A stretch of DNA of 64,000 nucleotides from Bacteroidota bacterium (GTDB lineage Bacteria > Bacteroidota > Bacteroidia > Chitinophagales > Chitinophagaceae), in contig JAGWUV010000001.1 in the NCBI GenBank assembly GCA_028875875.1, positions 167,172 through 231,171 of the forward strand, written 5' to 3'. The notes under the pieces are model-generated. The model did not search any database. It was not told the DNA's origin and saw only the letters and a program-made list of their open reading frames with translations. Made by a program: the position numbers and the translations under genes. Each line of letters starts with the position of its first letter. Within the stretch, counting starts at the first letter, position 1. This document shows, one piece after another, positions 8,164 to 17,550 of the stretch.

Positions 8164-10524
8164 TTATTTTCCAATCCAGGTATCAAATAGTTTTAAGATG
8201 CGTTTGTACTCATCGGTCCAGCTGCTGGGTTCTACAAATCCATGATCTTCCATCGGGTAGATAGCTATATCCCAGTTATCTTTTCCCAGTTCAATGAGCC
8301 TTTGTGTAAGTCGCACATCATCCTGGAAATGTACATTCACATCTATCATACCATGGCAGATCAATAAATGGTTTTTCAATCCATTGGCAAAATTAATGGG
8401 AGAGGAACGGGCATAAGCAATGCTGTCTGTAAAAGGTTCGTTTAAAATGTTGGATGTATAACCATGATTGTAATGTGCCCAATCTGTTACAGGGCGTAGA
8501 GCTGCTCCTGCTTTGAAAACATCCGGCTGCGTGAACAGCGCCATCAAGGTCATAAAGCCGCCATAGCTACCACCATACATGCCGATGCGGCTACTATCTA
8601 TACCCAATTCTTTTACCAGGTAATGAGCAGCATCCACTTCATCATCCAAATCTTTGCCACCCATATAACGGTAGATGCCTGTACGCCAGTTACGGCCATA
8701 CCCTGCACTACCCCTGTAATCAATGTCCAGCACCGTGTATCCTTTATCCGCTAATAAGTTATTAAACATATATTCCCGTGGATAGTAGTTACTCCACCAG
8801 TAATGCACATTTTGTAAATACCCTGCACCATGTACAAAAATGACAGCTGCATTGTTTTTTGTTCCTGCTTTCGGCTCATACAACCTGGCATAGATGGGCT
8901 GCCCGTCTCTCGCAGTAATGGTGAATATTTTTGTTACTCTCCAGGGGTAAGCCGCAAAATCCTCACTCATGCCTTTATGTGTAACCTGTACAGGTTTTTT
9001 ATTAGGTGCATTTTCCTGTATATACAATTCCCATGGTTTATTGATATAGGAGTAACGATAGGCAATATATTTTTCATCCGGTGATAAGCTGATCTCATAG
9101 CCGCCGATGAAACCGGTGATCTTCTCTTTACTGCTGCCGTCTGTTTTGATGCGGTACCAATTTTGCTGCCCGGGATGGGCCTCATTGGTGAGCAGGTAAA
9201 AATACTGTTTCGACTTGCCCAACACTACATCCTGTACTTCATAATTCCCTTTTGTGAGTGCGATGGTTTTTTGTGTAAGGGTGTTATAAGTGTACAGGTG
9301 TGAATAGCCCGTTACTTCACTTTGAAAGTAAAAGGTTTGGTTATCGATCCATCCTGCATTGGCCTCATACTTACCGATGCCCGGCCCGCCGATCCATGCT
9401 TCATCACGCTGACGGTTAACAGGAGAAAGTTTCCCATCATCAGTATTCACCAATAATAGCCACCTGTCTTTATTGTCTTGTGAATATACATCAGCAATGA
9501 GGGCACTGCTTTCTTCATTCCAGTAGGTATGGGTTACTACAACAGCTCTTGCAGCAGGTTTCTTTGTAGCAGCTGCGGGATACTCTTTTACATAATCAGG
9601 GAGATCGGTACTGCCGGGAATAGAATCGAAACTGATCTTCATTACTGTATCTTTCTTCCTGTTGTAAACATACCATTCATATTTACCCTGCGGGCTTCCT
9701 ACTTTGGTACGGCCGGCTATTTCTTTCGTAAAACCGCTCTCCGTTATGTATTCAGGTACTATTGTGTTTTTTGCATTCACCGGCGCTGTGTACAGACGGT
9801 AGGTGATTACCTGCCCGTCGGGACTCACCTGCAACAGTTGTACCTGTTTATCGCCAACGGGTATAGTGCGGAGGGTATCTTTATCTTTTAATGATTGCAG
9901 GAAGGCTTCAACCATCTCTTTCTTTTGCTTGCGCTGGCGAAGAATAGCAGATGTAGCGAGTTGTTGTTTTTGCAGGAACTGTTCCTGCCGGTTTATTTGG
10001 CTTGTGGCTTTACTTGTGATCTCAGGTGATTTGCTAAAATTGGTGAGTTGTTGCGTGAGCCCCGTTGCAATTTGCCATGCATAGAGGTTCTGGTTCTTGT
10101 TATAAACGATCCATTCATCATTCACAATGAATTTAGGATTGCTTTCGTTTTCTTCTGTTTGCGTAATGCGAATAGTTCGGTTGTTCAGTGTGTTTAGCAG
10201 GTAAAGATCTCCTTTGTAGCTATAGGTGATCTGTGTATGTTGTGTATTGTAAGCACCATTCTTAATCGCCGTAAGCAGTTGTGCCTCATTGTAAGCCATG
10301 GCTACGGGCACTTTGCTGTTAAGAGTATATACATAAAATGAATCGGCTACTTTCTTATCGGGGTTCCATTGAAAGAAAACCGATTTACTGTCCCAGCTCC
10401 AATTAATGTTATTGGGTGAACTTCCTATCCATTTCTGGTCGCTCATGATCTTTTCTACTGTTAAGGTTTGTGCATGTACAACAACTTGTGAAATGCATAG
10501 GAGTAGCATTGCGATTTTTCTCAT
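8164..10524 (-). CDS. S9 family peptidase (dipeptidyl-peptidase IV-like), exported
   Basis: A 786-residue protein with a Sec signal (residues 1-19, cut after VHA), an N-terminal beta-propeller domain and a C-terminal alpha/beta-hydrolase domain. The catalytic triad is visible as Ser653 in GGSYGGF, Asp728 in HGMIDVNVHF and His761 in EDHGF. Such enzymes cut dipeptides from peptide N-termini in the periplasm. The linker around residues 165-205 is rich in Gln and Lys. It appears to be transcribed alone, divergently from mnmH. Confidence 0.9.
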   Translation of the reverse strand: MRKIAMLLLCISQVVVHAQTLTVEKIMSDQKWIGSSPNNINWSWDSKSVFFQWNPDKKVADSFYVYTLNSKVPVAMAYNEAQLLTAIKNGAYNTQHTQITYSYKGDLYLLNTLNNRTIRITQTEENESNPKFIVNDEWIVYNKNQNLYAWQIATGLTQQLTNFSKSPEITSKATSQINRQEQFLQKQQLATSAILRQRKQKKEMVEAFLQSLKDKDTLRTIPVGDKQVQLLQVSPDGQVITYRLYTAPVNAKNTIVPEYITESGFTKEIAGRTKVGSPQGKYEWYVYNRKKDTVMKISFDSIPGSTDLPDYVKEYPAAATKKPAARAVVVTHTYWNEESSALIADVYSQDNKDRWLLLVNTDDGKLSPVNRQRDEAWIGGPGIGKYEANAGWIDNQTFYFQSEVTGYSHLYTYNTLTQKTIALTKGNYEVQDVVLGKSKQYFYLLTNEAHPGQQNWYRIKTDGSSKEKITGFIGGYEISLSPDEKYIAYRYSYINKPWELYIQENAPNKKPVQVTHKGMSEDFAAYPWRVTKIFTITARDGQPIYARLYEPKAGTKNNAAVIFVHGAGYLQNVHYWWSNYYPREYMFNNLLADKGYTVLDIDYRGSAGYGRNWRTGIYRYMGGKDLDDEVDAAHYLVKELGIDSSRIGMYGGSYGGFMTLMALFTQPDVFKAGAALRPVTDWAHYNHGYTSNILNEPFTDSIAYARSSPINFANGLKNHLLICHGMIDVNVHFQDDVRLTQRLIELGKDNWDIAIYPMEDHGFVEPSSWTDEYKRILKLFDTWIGK

Positions 10525-10622
10525 AATAGGTAATAGTTTAGAAAGTATAAATCTAAATCAGTTCATGGAAGGTTTATAAATATTTTAGATAACCGGGTCA
10601 ACGGCTACATGTTATACAGGCA

Positions 10623-10652
10623 TTTGCTTCATGCATTAAACACTTACATTTG
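10623..10652 (+). promoter_or_regulatory. Promoter of mnmH with -33 and -7 boxes
   Basis: TTTG at 10623-10626 and TACATTTG at 10645-10652 are 18 nt apart and match the Bacteroidota consensus. Only six bases separate the -7 box from the ATG at 10659, so the transcript should be leaderless or nearly so. Confidence 0.65.
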
Positions 10653-10658
10653 TTCATT

Positions 10659-11723
10659 ATGGCTGCAACGAGACTTTTCGTAGAAGAATTTTTACAATTA
10701 GCAATACAATACCCTGTACTGGATGTACGAAGCCCGGGAGAATACAGCCATGCTCATATACCCGGTGCTCACACATTTCCTTTGTTTACGGATGAGGAGA
10801 GAAAAGTGGTGGGTACTGCCTATAAACAGGAGAGCAGGCAAAAGGCCATTAAGATCGGGTTGAACTATTTCGGGCCGAAGATGGTAAGGATGACGGAGGA
10901 AGCAGAACGTATTGCAAAAGCCTATCAAAAGAATACTGCAGATGGAAAGCCTGTTGTACTGGTACATTGCTGGCGGGGGGGTATGAGAAGTGCAGGCGTG
11001 GCCTGGCTCCTGGATCTCTATGGTTTTAAAGTGTATACACTGGCAGGCGGTTATAAGATGTACCGTAACTGGGTGTTACAACAGTTTGAAAAAAAATACC
11101 CGATCCACATTTTAGGTGGTTATACAGGAAGTGGTAAAACCTATGTGCTGGATGCATTGCGGCAGCATAAAACAAAAGTGATCGACCTGGAAGAACTGGC
11201 TTCACACAAAGGATCGGCTTTTGGAAACATTGGTATGCCTGCACAACCTTCGCAGGAAATGTTTGAAAATAAACTGGCCGGCCAGTTATGGCAGCTCAGT
11301 AAAGCCAAGGCTAATGATACGATATGGATGGAGGATGAAAGCCAGCGGATTGGAGATGTAAATATCCCTGCTGTTTTATTTAAACAGATGAGAACAAAAC
11401 CTGTTTTCTTTTTAGATATACCTTTTGAAGAAAGGCTGAAGCATATTGTGGCGGAATATGGCCCATTGCCTAAAGAAAAACTGGTGAATGCCATTATCCG
11501 TATCAAGAAAAGACTGGGCGGACTGGATACAAAGAATGCCGTTAATTTTCTTATTGAAGAAGATATTGAAGCCTGCTTTTCTATTCTTCTGAAATATTAC
11601 GACAAACAATACCTGAAAGGTTTGCACAACAGGGAGGATTATGAAAACATTGTGCATACAATTGCCTGTCCATTGGTAGCTGCCGCACAAAATGCAGCGG
11701 CCGTACTGAAAAATAAAAGATGA
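10659..11723 (+). CDS. mnmH: tRNA 2-selenouridine synthase / geranyl-2-thiouridine synthase
   Basis: Converts 2-thiouridine at the wobble position of Lys, Glu and Gln tRNAs to 2-selenouridine through a geranylated intermediate. The product (354 aa) has an N-terminal rhodanese domain with VLDVRSPGEY and the active-site Cys104 in VHCWRGGMRSAG, followed by a P-loop domain with GGYTGSGKT (153-161). The ATG at 10659 is used; a TTG nine bases upstream would fall inside the -7 box. The selenium donor enzyme SelD is not in this window (the SelD-like gene at 34184 is hypE). Confidence 0.92.
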   Translation: MAATRLFVEEFLQLAIQYPVLDVRSPGEYSHAHIPGAHTFPLFTDEERKVVGTAYKQESRQKAIKIGLNYFGPKMVRMTEEAERIAKAYQKNTADGKPVVLVHCWRGGMRSAGVAWLLDLYGFKVYTLAGGYKMYRNWVLQQFEKKYPIHILGGYTGSGKTYVLDALRQHKTKVIDLEELASHKGSAFGNIGMPAQPSQEMFENKLAGQLWQLSKAKANDTIWMEDESQRIGDVNIPAVLFKQMRTKPVFFLDIPFEERLKHIVAEYGPLPKEKLVNAIIRIKKRLGGLDTKNAVNFLIEEDIEACFSILLKYYDKQYLKGLHNREDYENIVHTIACPLVAAAQNAAAVLKNKR

Positions 11724-11804
11724 TCCTGACGATGTTTTATACAATCGTATCCATTCAGCGAGTACAGGGTTCCTATGTAGATTCAAAAATTTTATTATAC
11801 CAAT

Positions 11805-11892
11805 AATTCTCTCAGGCCGGAAGGCCGTCACATTGAAAATGCGGTCTGCACCGAATCCGCTGATGCCTGTTTTTCAATATGGTTATCAGCTT
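11805..11892. repeat. Dispersed structured repeat, short copy (A)
   Basis: AATTCTCTCAGGCCGGAAGG starts the element, followed by a CACATTGAAAA motif and, about 40 bp on, TTTTTCAATATGGTTATCAG, so the ends form an imperfect inverted repeat. It matches the longer copy at 33994-34136 along both flanks and lacks the central 55 bp of that copy. It lies in the 230-bp gap between mnmH and the convergent NRAMP-like gene. Confidence 0.75.
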
Positions 11893-11953
11893 AATCAATA
11901 ACAAATAGTTATTTATTGATGTTATATTGATCAAAGGTATCTATGATAACTTT

Positions 11954-13204
11954 TTAGTGCATCGCATCCATCATAGCCAGCAGGCTCATCCATCCCATTA
12001 CTGCTACCACAATCCATCCTGCGAGCTGCATCCATAACGGATGATCATAGCCTTTCATTAATCCTTTTTTTGTGGCTGCTATCAAAACAAAGGAAAGAGC
12101 AACAGGCAATATAAATCCATTAATGGTTCCTGCGGCAACCAATAGCTGCCTGGGCTTCCCAATAAAAATAAAGATGCAGGTAGAAAGAATGATGAAAACA
12201 GAAATACAGGTTCTTTCATACCGGGCAAACAAAGGATGAAATGTTTTGAAGAAAGAAACCGAAGTGTACGCAGCCCCTACAACAGAAGAGATGGCAGCAC
12301 TCCACAACACAATACCAAAGATGTGGTAGCCCACTTCTCCGGCAGCAAACCGAAACACACTGGCAGCCGGATTATCGTGGTCAAGTATCGCTCCATGAGT
12401 CAATGTTCCCACTACGGCCAGGAACAAAACAAACCGCATGATCGTAGAAATAACAATGCCGTTAACAGCACTTTTATTTACCTGCCGTAAGTTGTGTTGT
12501 CCTTTAATACCGGCATCCAGTAAGCGGTGTGCTCCCGAAAAAGTAATATAGCCACCAACGGTTCCACCTACAATGGTAATGATGGAGGCTGCTGAAATTT
12601 TTTCGGGAATAAATGTATGATGAACAGCTTGTAAAAAAGGCGGATGTGAACTGAATGCGATGAATAGGGTGAGCAATATTTTAAAAGTGCCTAAAAACTT
12701 TGTAAATCCATCTAGCATTTTACCTATTTCCTTCATCCAAAATAAAAGCAGTGCTGCAATACAACTGATGATAGCGCCCTGCTGAAAACTCAAACCAGTC
12801 AAAACGTTTAATCCTAAACCACAACCGGCAATATTGCCGATGTTGAATGCAAATCCTCCTATTACTACTAACACGGTTAATAAATAACCCAGGCCCGGGA
12901 AGAGTTGATTGGAAAGATCTTGTGCCCTTAATTCACTTACCGAAAGAATGCGCCAGGTATTTAACTGTGCACCGATATCGAGTAATACCGATACCAGGAT
13001 CACAAATCCGAAGTTGGTCAAAAGTTGTTGGGTGAATACAGTGGTTTGGGTAAGAAAGCCAGGGCCTATGGAAGAATTGGCCATTAAAAAAGCAGCGCCT
13101 ACACCGGCACCTCCCCATTGCCAAAATTTTTTGATCGATGGTTGTTTAGATGGTCCTTGTTTCAATCGAATGCTGTTGTAGGGTTTGGTGAATCTTTTTG
13201 GCAA
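11954..13204 (-). CDS. NRAMP-related membrane transporter of the 5-oxoprolinase operon (YcsG-like)
   Basis: About 416 residues with some eleven hydrophobic helices in the NRAMP/LeuT fold. The first helix reads NSSIGPGFLTQ where metal-transporting NRAMPs have DPGN, and the sixth has no MPH motif, so the canonical Mn/Fe binding site is missing. Bacillus subtilis ycsG, an NRAMP relative, also sits with the pxp (ycsF/kipI/kipA) genes. I infer import of an organic solute such as 5-oxoproline. It is last in the pxpB-pxpC-pxpA operon. The start is uncertain: the frame opens at a TTG at 13204 overlapping pxpA by 59 bp, and another TTG at 13165 is possible. Confidence 0.75.
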   Translation of the reverse strand: MPKRFTKPYNSIRLKQGPSKQPSIKKFWQWGGAGVGAAFLMANSSIGPGFLTQTTVFTQQLLTNFGFVILVSVLLDIGAQLNTWRILSVSELRAQDLSNQLFPGLGYLLTVLVVIGGFAFNIGNIAGCGLGLNVLTGLSFQQGAIISCIAALLLFWMKEIGKMLDGFTKFLGTFKILLTLFIAFSSHPPFLQAVHHTFIPEKISAASIITIVGGTVGGYITFSGAHRLLDAGIKGQHNLRQVNKSAVNGIVISTIMRFVLFLAVVGTLTHGAILDHDNPAASVFRFAAGEVGYHIFGIVLWSAAISSVVGAAYTSVSFFKTFHPLFARYERTCISVFIILSTCIFIFIGKPRQLLVAAGTINGFILPVALSFVLIAATKKGLMKGYDHPLWMQLAGWIVVAVMGWMSLLAMMDAMH

Positions 13205-13886
13205 AAGCTACGGCATGTACGCCATCGCCATGAATACAAACTGTATCTGCTTTGATGGGAACGGCTTTGCCGGAAACACTGGTTACCGTTTGAGTGCTGA
13301 TCATTTGTAGCACCTGTGCCAGTGCTTTTGATTCTTCTTCAATCAGGGCATTGGGCAGTTGGCGGGAAGTTAGGCTCCCGTTATCCTGGTAAGTTCTGTC
13401 GGCAAACACTTCACTGGCTGTTCGCAACCCGGCTTTCTCCGCTTCGCTAACCAGGTGGCTCCCGCTTAAACCGTAGAGAACGCAGGTGGGATGTACGTGT
13501 TGAATGGCATTTGCAATCACTGCACTCATGGCCGGATCTCTTGCTGCCATATTATATAAAGCACCATGGGGCTTAACATGGTGCAGTGTGGCATTAAATG
13601 TTTTGCATATATCAAGCAGGAGATACAACTGTTCCGCCACCAGGTGGAAGAGTTGTTCTTCCGATAGCCTTATTTCCGTTCTCCCGAAATTATTCATATC
13701 GGCAAAGCCCGGATGTGCGCCAATGGCTACCTTATGTTGCAGAGCCAGTGCTACTGTTCTTTTCATTACATCTTCGTTGCCTGCATGATAGCCGCAGGCA
13801 ATATTGGTACTGCTGATATACGGCATAATATCCGCATCGGTGGCAAACCCTTCTCCCATATCGCAGTTCAGGTCAATGTATGCCAT
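13146..13886 (-). CDS. pxpA: 5-oxoprolinase subunit A (LamB/YcsF family)
   Basis: One of three subunits of the ATP-dependent bacterial 5-oxoprolinase, which opens pyroglutamate to glutamate. The 246-residue product starts MAYIDLNCDMGEGF, the family's metal-binding beginning, and continues with STNIACGYHAG (His and Asn ligands), GAHPGFAD, HVKPHGALYN and VCIHGDG, all diagnostic of LamB/YcsF. The ATG at 13886 is used; longer upstream frames overlap pxpC without family similarity. It overlaps the end of pxpC by 14 bp, implying translational coupling. Confidence 0.93.
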   Translation of the reverse strand: MAYIDLNCDMGEGFATDADIMPYISSTNIACGYHAGNEDVMKRTVALALQHKVAIGAHPGFADMNNFGRTEIRLSEEQLFHLVAEQLYLLLDICKTFNATLHHVKPHGALYNMAARDPAMSAVIANAIQHVHPTCVLYGLSGSHLVSEAEKAGLRTASEVFADRTYQDNGSLTSRQLPNALIEEESKALAQVLQMISTQTVTSVSGKAVPIKADTVCIHGDGVHAVAFAKKIHQTLQQHSIETRTI

Positions 13887-14871
13887 AAGTGGTGAAATAT
13901 TCTTGTAACCGTAAGATACAGGCATTTTGCAGTTGCTGCAAATGCTGTTCTTGTTCAACATAAGCATCTTCTGCTTCCTGTTGGGTAACCCATTTGAAAG
14001 TGATGGAATCGTTGGCGGTAAGCTGTGCCAGCGTAGGAATATCGGCACTAATTACATGGGCTATTCTTGGGTAGCCACCTGTTGTTTGATGATCGGCCAT
14101 TAGAATGATAAGCTGCCCGTCTGCCAAAATTTGTATCGTGCCTTTGGTAATACCCGTTGATAACATGGGTTGTGCAGGAACCGCTATTGCGGGGCCTTTC
14201 ATCCGGTAGCCCATGCGGTCGCTTTTGGAAGTGATTTGAAATGAGCTTGCTGTGAATAACTGGATGGCTTCTTCAGTGAGTAACGACAACTCTTTACCCT
14301 GTATGACCTTTATTACTTTATCATTTGTATAGAAATCCCTCGTTTCAATTTTCCAGTTGGCTTGTTCGGCATCAGTATCTTTCAAAACTGAAGAGAAGCA
14401 ATGATGTTCCTGTAAAGAAAGTTCATCGTTCTTCTGTAAATACCTTCCTTTATAACCGCCGGCGCCGGCTTTGAGATGAGTACTGTAACTGTTCAGCCAG
14501 TGTTCCAGGGTAAAGCCTCCTTTAACAGCAAGATAGGCCCTGGCCCCTTTTATGGGTTTGGTGAACTGAAGCACACAGTTTTTTTGAATGATGACCGGCG
14601 TATGTGTTGCAATGGGTATATCGTTGATCATCGCACCAAAATCGGCACCTGCAATAGCCAGGCAGGCTTGTTGTTTGAAGAGGAATACCGAAGCGGGGAA
14701 ATGTAATTCTATCACTGCTGCCGTGGGATCGTTGCCTACCAGTATATTGGCCAGTTGTATTGCAATAGTATCCATGGCCCCGGTTGGATTGATGCCCGTA
14801 TGCTGGTAGCCGAAGCGGCCGGTATCCTGTATGCTGTCGGCAATGCCTTGTTTTACGATGAGTATACTCAC
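13873..14871 (-). CDS. pxpC: 5-oxoprolinase subunit C (biotin-dependent carboxyltransferase-like, KipA)
   Basis: A 332-residue subunit of the PxpABC 5-oxoprolinase. The beginning KQGIADSIQDTGRFGYQHTGINPTGAMD is diagnostic for the KipA/allophanate-hydrolase-subunit-2 family, and the end includes LADGQLIILMADHQTTGGYPRIAHVI. It contacts PxpB and contributes to the ATP-dependent hydrolysis. It begins with a 4-bp overlap on the stop codon of pxpB. Confidence 0.92.
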   Translation of the reverse strand: MSILIVKQGIADSIQDTGRFGYQHTGINPTGAMDTIAIQLANILVGNDPTAAVIELHFPASVFLFKQQACLAIAGADFGAMINDIPIATHTPVIIQKNCVLQFTKPIKGARAYLAVKGGFTLEHWLNSYSTHLKAGAGGYKGRYLQKNDELSLQEHHCFSSVLKDTDAEQANWKIETRDFYTNDKVIKVIQGKELSLLTEEAIQLFTASSFQITSKSDRMGYRMKGPAIAVPAQPMLSTGITKGTIQILADGQLIILMADHQTTGGYPRIAHVISADIPTLAQLTANDSITFKWVTQQEAEDAYVEQEQHLQQLQNACILRLQEYFTTYGIH

Positions 14872-15581
14872 TTTTTCTTTTTCAGGTGATAAAATGTTTC
14901 AATGCTGATAGGTGTAAACCGTACCAAATTGCCGGCCTGCAATAAAACAGGATTTGTTTTTTCCGCATCAAATAACTGCACAGGCGTTTGGCCGATAATA
15001 TTCCAGCCACCGGGCGATTCCAGGGGGTAAATACCTGTTTGCCTGTCGGCAATGCCTACACTTCCTGCCGCTACTTTTGTCCGGGGTTCTGTTTTTCTCG
15101 GCATGGCAATTTTTTCATCTACCATTCCCATATAAGGAAAACCGGGTAAGAACCCCGTCATAAATACACGGTACGTTGTACTGCTGTGTATGCGGATGAT
15201 CTCTTCAACGGGTATTTGTTTTATTTCAGCCATTTCATGCAGGTCGACCCCCAAAGAAATATCATAACAAACAGGGATGTTGATGAGTGCTGTTTTCTCT
15301 TCCTGCACCTGTATATCGTGTGAAAGGATTTTCTCGAGTTCCTTCCTGATGAATTGTTCCGCAGAAGGATATTTTTCCCTGATCCTTAGTATATCATAGC
15401 AAACGGTAACACTGCTGTAGGCAGGAATAATATCCCGTACGCCTAAGATCTTTCTTTGCTGTACTGTATGAAAAACAGCAATGACAATCTGGTTGGTTTC
15501 CACGGAAATGGTATTGCCAAAGCTAATGGTGATGGCATTGTCGCCAACAGTATACAATTCATATCCGGATGGAAGGAGCAT
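14868..15581 (-). CDS. pxpB: 5-oxoprolinase subunit B (KipI)
   Basis: A 237-residue partner of PxpC from the KipI/allophanate-hydrolase-subunit-1 family. The N-terminal YTVGDNAITISFGNTIS segment and the C-terminal MTGFLPGFPYMGMVD and PLESPGGWNIIGQTP motifs are the conserved substrate and interface loops. It is the first gene of the pxpB-pxpC-pxpA-transporter operon; a 475-bp gap lies upstream. Confidence 0.92.
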   Translation of the reverse strand: MLLPSGYELYTVGDNAITISFGNTISVETNQIVIAVFHTVQQRKILGVRDIIPAYSSVTVCYDILRIREKYPSAEQFIRKELEKILSHDIQVQEEKTALINIPVCYDISLGVDLHEMAEIKQIPVEEIIRIHSSTTYRVFMTGFLPGFPYMGMVDEKIAMPRKTEPRTKVAAGSVGIADRQTGIYPLESPGGWNIIGQTPVQLFDAEKTNPVLLQAGNLVRFTPISIETFYHLKKKK

Positions 15582-16056
15582 AGTGTTACAAGGTACGAAA
15601 AATAAAGAAGGCGGAGAGGGAGGGTAACAGTTGTTATTCCATTGGTTTTGAAATACTTATGCTAACGTAGGTGCGTTTGTTAAATATGATAACCCATTAC
15701 TGCCTTTTTTATTAAAAGTTTCTTGCACATAGGGGGCTGTATAATCCCGGATCGGAATAGAAGGCATTCAAGATCAGTATACACCCACTACATAACCATA
15801 TCAAAACACTTGTGATGTGGTTTAATGTGCGGTTGATGTGGATTTGATGTGGGTTTGATCCGATAATGCCTTGAGCATAAATAAGTTGGAATTGCTGTAC
15901 TCCTGAAGTAAAAATAGATGGTTGTATTGATAATCAATTGATTAGGCGAATTGTGACGGATGTGATACTCTTGTGTTGTTACTTTAACTCAAATATTTTT
16001 AAAGTAATGCAGATACAGTAGAAAAGCCTGTGAAAGATTTGATAGCAGATAGTGCT
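15582..16056. other. 475-bp intergenic region with short degenerate tandem repeat
   Basis: No convincing gene. It holds the upstream region of pxpB and the 3' side of the GH5-like gene. Between 15810 and 15862 four to five degenerate units of 10-12 bp around TTGATGTGG follow one another. No clear terminator hairpin or consensus promoter was seen. Confidence 0.45.
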
Positions 16057-17346
16057 TTACTGTTTCACTATTTTTTGCGTGTACCTGCTACCGTCTGCGG
16101 CACGTAAAATGATGATCCAAACACCGGGGGGTAGGGTAGACAGGTTGATGACATTTTTATTGCCGGTAATGGTTCCGGTATACACCCTTCTGCCCACCGC
16201 ATCGATCACTTCGGCAGACTGGTAATTGTTGCAATTGCCCTGGTCTATGGTAAGCAGGGAGCGTACGGGATTGGGATAGAAATAAATTTGCGGGATGACC
16301 TGGTAACTGCCTTTCGGCGTATCACAGGGCGTGTATGGGTATTTCTGCAAAACCTGCATTTGCATTTTATCGGCACCCGTACTATCGGGCTCAACGGATA
16401 AAGCATAGTTTTTCCACCAGGGGCCCGCAGCCCAGTAGGTTGCATTTACACAGTTGGCACTGAGGTATTGTAAAAAATTATCCATCAGGCTCAGCCATCG
16501 GGAATCTGTATCGGGAATACCATAGGAACCGATCATGCCACGTTTATTGTTCTTTTTCAGCCATTCTACAAAAGGTTTGGCCCTTCGTACCCCAGCCTCC
16601 ACATCTGCACCAATGGAATCGAAAGAATATTGCGGGTAATTCCCTACCCCATCTTTATCAAAAAAGATATGGGCTTCGTAAATCAGTTTATTGGAAGGGT
16701 CGTATATCTTTCGAAGTATATCATTGCATTGTTCCCAGCATTCGGTGAGTGAATATTTTTCGCCTTCTACAATAATATTTTTGCTTTTATCAATATCCCT
16801 GATGGCGTACAACACTTCCTGTGCGGCCAGTATCCAAACATAATAGCCCAGGTCTAAAGGCTGGTTCATAATGTCGTAACCGTAAATATTGGTCTTGTTT
16901 TTAAAGTAAGTAGCCAGCTTTACCCAAACGTCTACAAAGCTGGATTGCGGAACAAGGGTGGTGCCTATCTTGTAATTACTGTCGTTCATCCGGTAGGCCC
17001 CATAGTTATGCATGTCTAAAATTACCTGCATATTTTTTGCGGCACAGGTATCCAGGAAACTGCCGATCCTAAGTAATTCGGTGGTATCGAGGGGGCCGTT
17101 GAGTTGATGTTGCACCCTTTCCCAGCGAAAAGGAAGGCGTATCAATCCCAATCCCTTTGAAGCAAAATAATTTACCTCTGCTCCGGTAGGATAAGTGTAA
17201 TCTGTTTGGTAAACACCAGGCATATTGGTTTGCCCGAATTCGGCCCCGGCGAGGTTTACACCATAAGGAAGTGTATCCCTGAGCGTTGCAGCAGTAGCTG
17301 AAAAAAACAAAAAAAGTATAGAAAATAAAATAAATGCTTGCTTCAT
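16057..17346 (-). CDS. Secreted GH5-family protein with T9SS sorting domain, predicted catalytically inactive
   Basis: The 429-residue product has a Sec signal (residues 1-20), a glycoside hydrolase family 5 barrel (about 25-335) and a C-terminal T9SS type A domain beginning IYFYPNPV and ending QKIVKQ. Arg72 region, His113 (DMHNYG), Asn161, His226 and the YWAAGPWW strand are as in endoglucanases. However, the acid/base Glu of NEP is Gln162 (MNQP), and the nucleophile Glu of GEYGIP is Ser274 (GSYGIP). Both reads are clear in the DNA (CAG and TCC). It probably binds rather than cuts glycan. ATGs at 17352 and 17346 are both possible starts. Confidence 0.85.
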   Translation of the reverse strand: MKQAFILFSILFLFFSATAATLRDTLPYGVNLAGAEFGQTNMPGVYQTDYTYPTGAEVNYFASKGLGLIRLPFRWERVQHQLNGPLDTTELLRIGSFLDTCAAKNMQVILDMHNYGAYRMNDSNYKIGTTLVPQSSFVDVWVKLATYFKNKTNIYGYDIMNQPLDLGYYVWILAAQEVLYAIRDIDKSKNIIVEGEKYSLTECWEQCNDILRKIYDPSNKLIYEAHIFFDKDGVGNYPQYSFDSIGADVEAGVRRAKPFVEWLKKNNKRGMIGSYGIPDTDSRWLSLMDNFLQYLSANCVNATYWAAGPWWKNYALSVEPDSTGADKMQMQVLQKYPYTPCDTPKGSYQVIPQIYFYPNPVRSLLTIDQGNCNNYQSAEVIDAVGRRVYTGTITGNKNVINLSTLPPGVWIIILRAADGSRYTQKIVKQ

Positions 17347-17360
17347 AATCATACGATACA

Positions 17361-17368
17361 CAAACTTA
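17361..17368 (-). promoter_or_regulatory. -7 box (TAAGTTTG) for the GH5-like gene
   Basis: On the reverse strand TAAGTTTG fits TAnnTTTG and ends 14 nt before the ATG at 17346, implying a very short 5' leader and arguing against a GTG start at 17361. Confidence 0.45.
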
Positions 17369-17461
17369 TGGATTAGCTGTTTGCGGAATATTTTTATTAC
17401 ACAAACATTTATAAAAAAGCGAACATGTGTATGTTATATCTTTGAAGAAATAATTAATCTT

Positions 17462-17534
17462 GTCTTCGTAGCTCAGTTGGTAGAGCAATTGACTCTTAAT
17501 CAATGGGTCCAGAGTTCGAGTCTCTGCGGGGACA
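17462..17534 (+). tRNA. tRNA-Lys (anticodon CUU)
   Basis: A complete 73-nt cloverleaf: acceptor GTCTTCG (17462-17468) pairs with CGGGGAC (17527-17533) with two G-U pairs, the D arm spans 17471-17486, the anticodon stem ATTGA/TCAAT encloses CTCTTAA with anticodon CTT, and the T arm is CAGAG/CTCTG. CCA is not encoded. A TATCTTTG -7 box lies at 17437-17444. The mercury-type cassette begins about 300 bp downstream. Confidence 0.96.
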
Positions 17535-17550
17535 CAATGAAAAAAACAAG

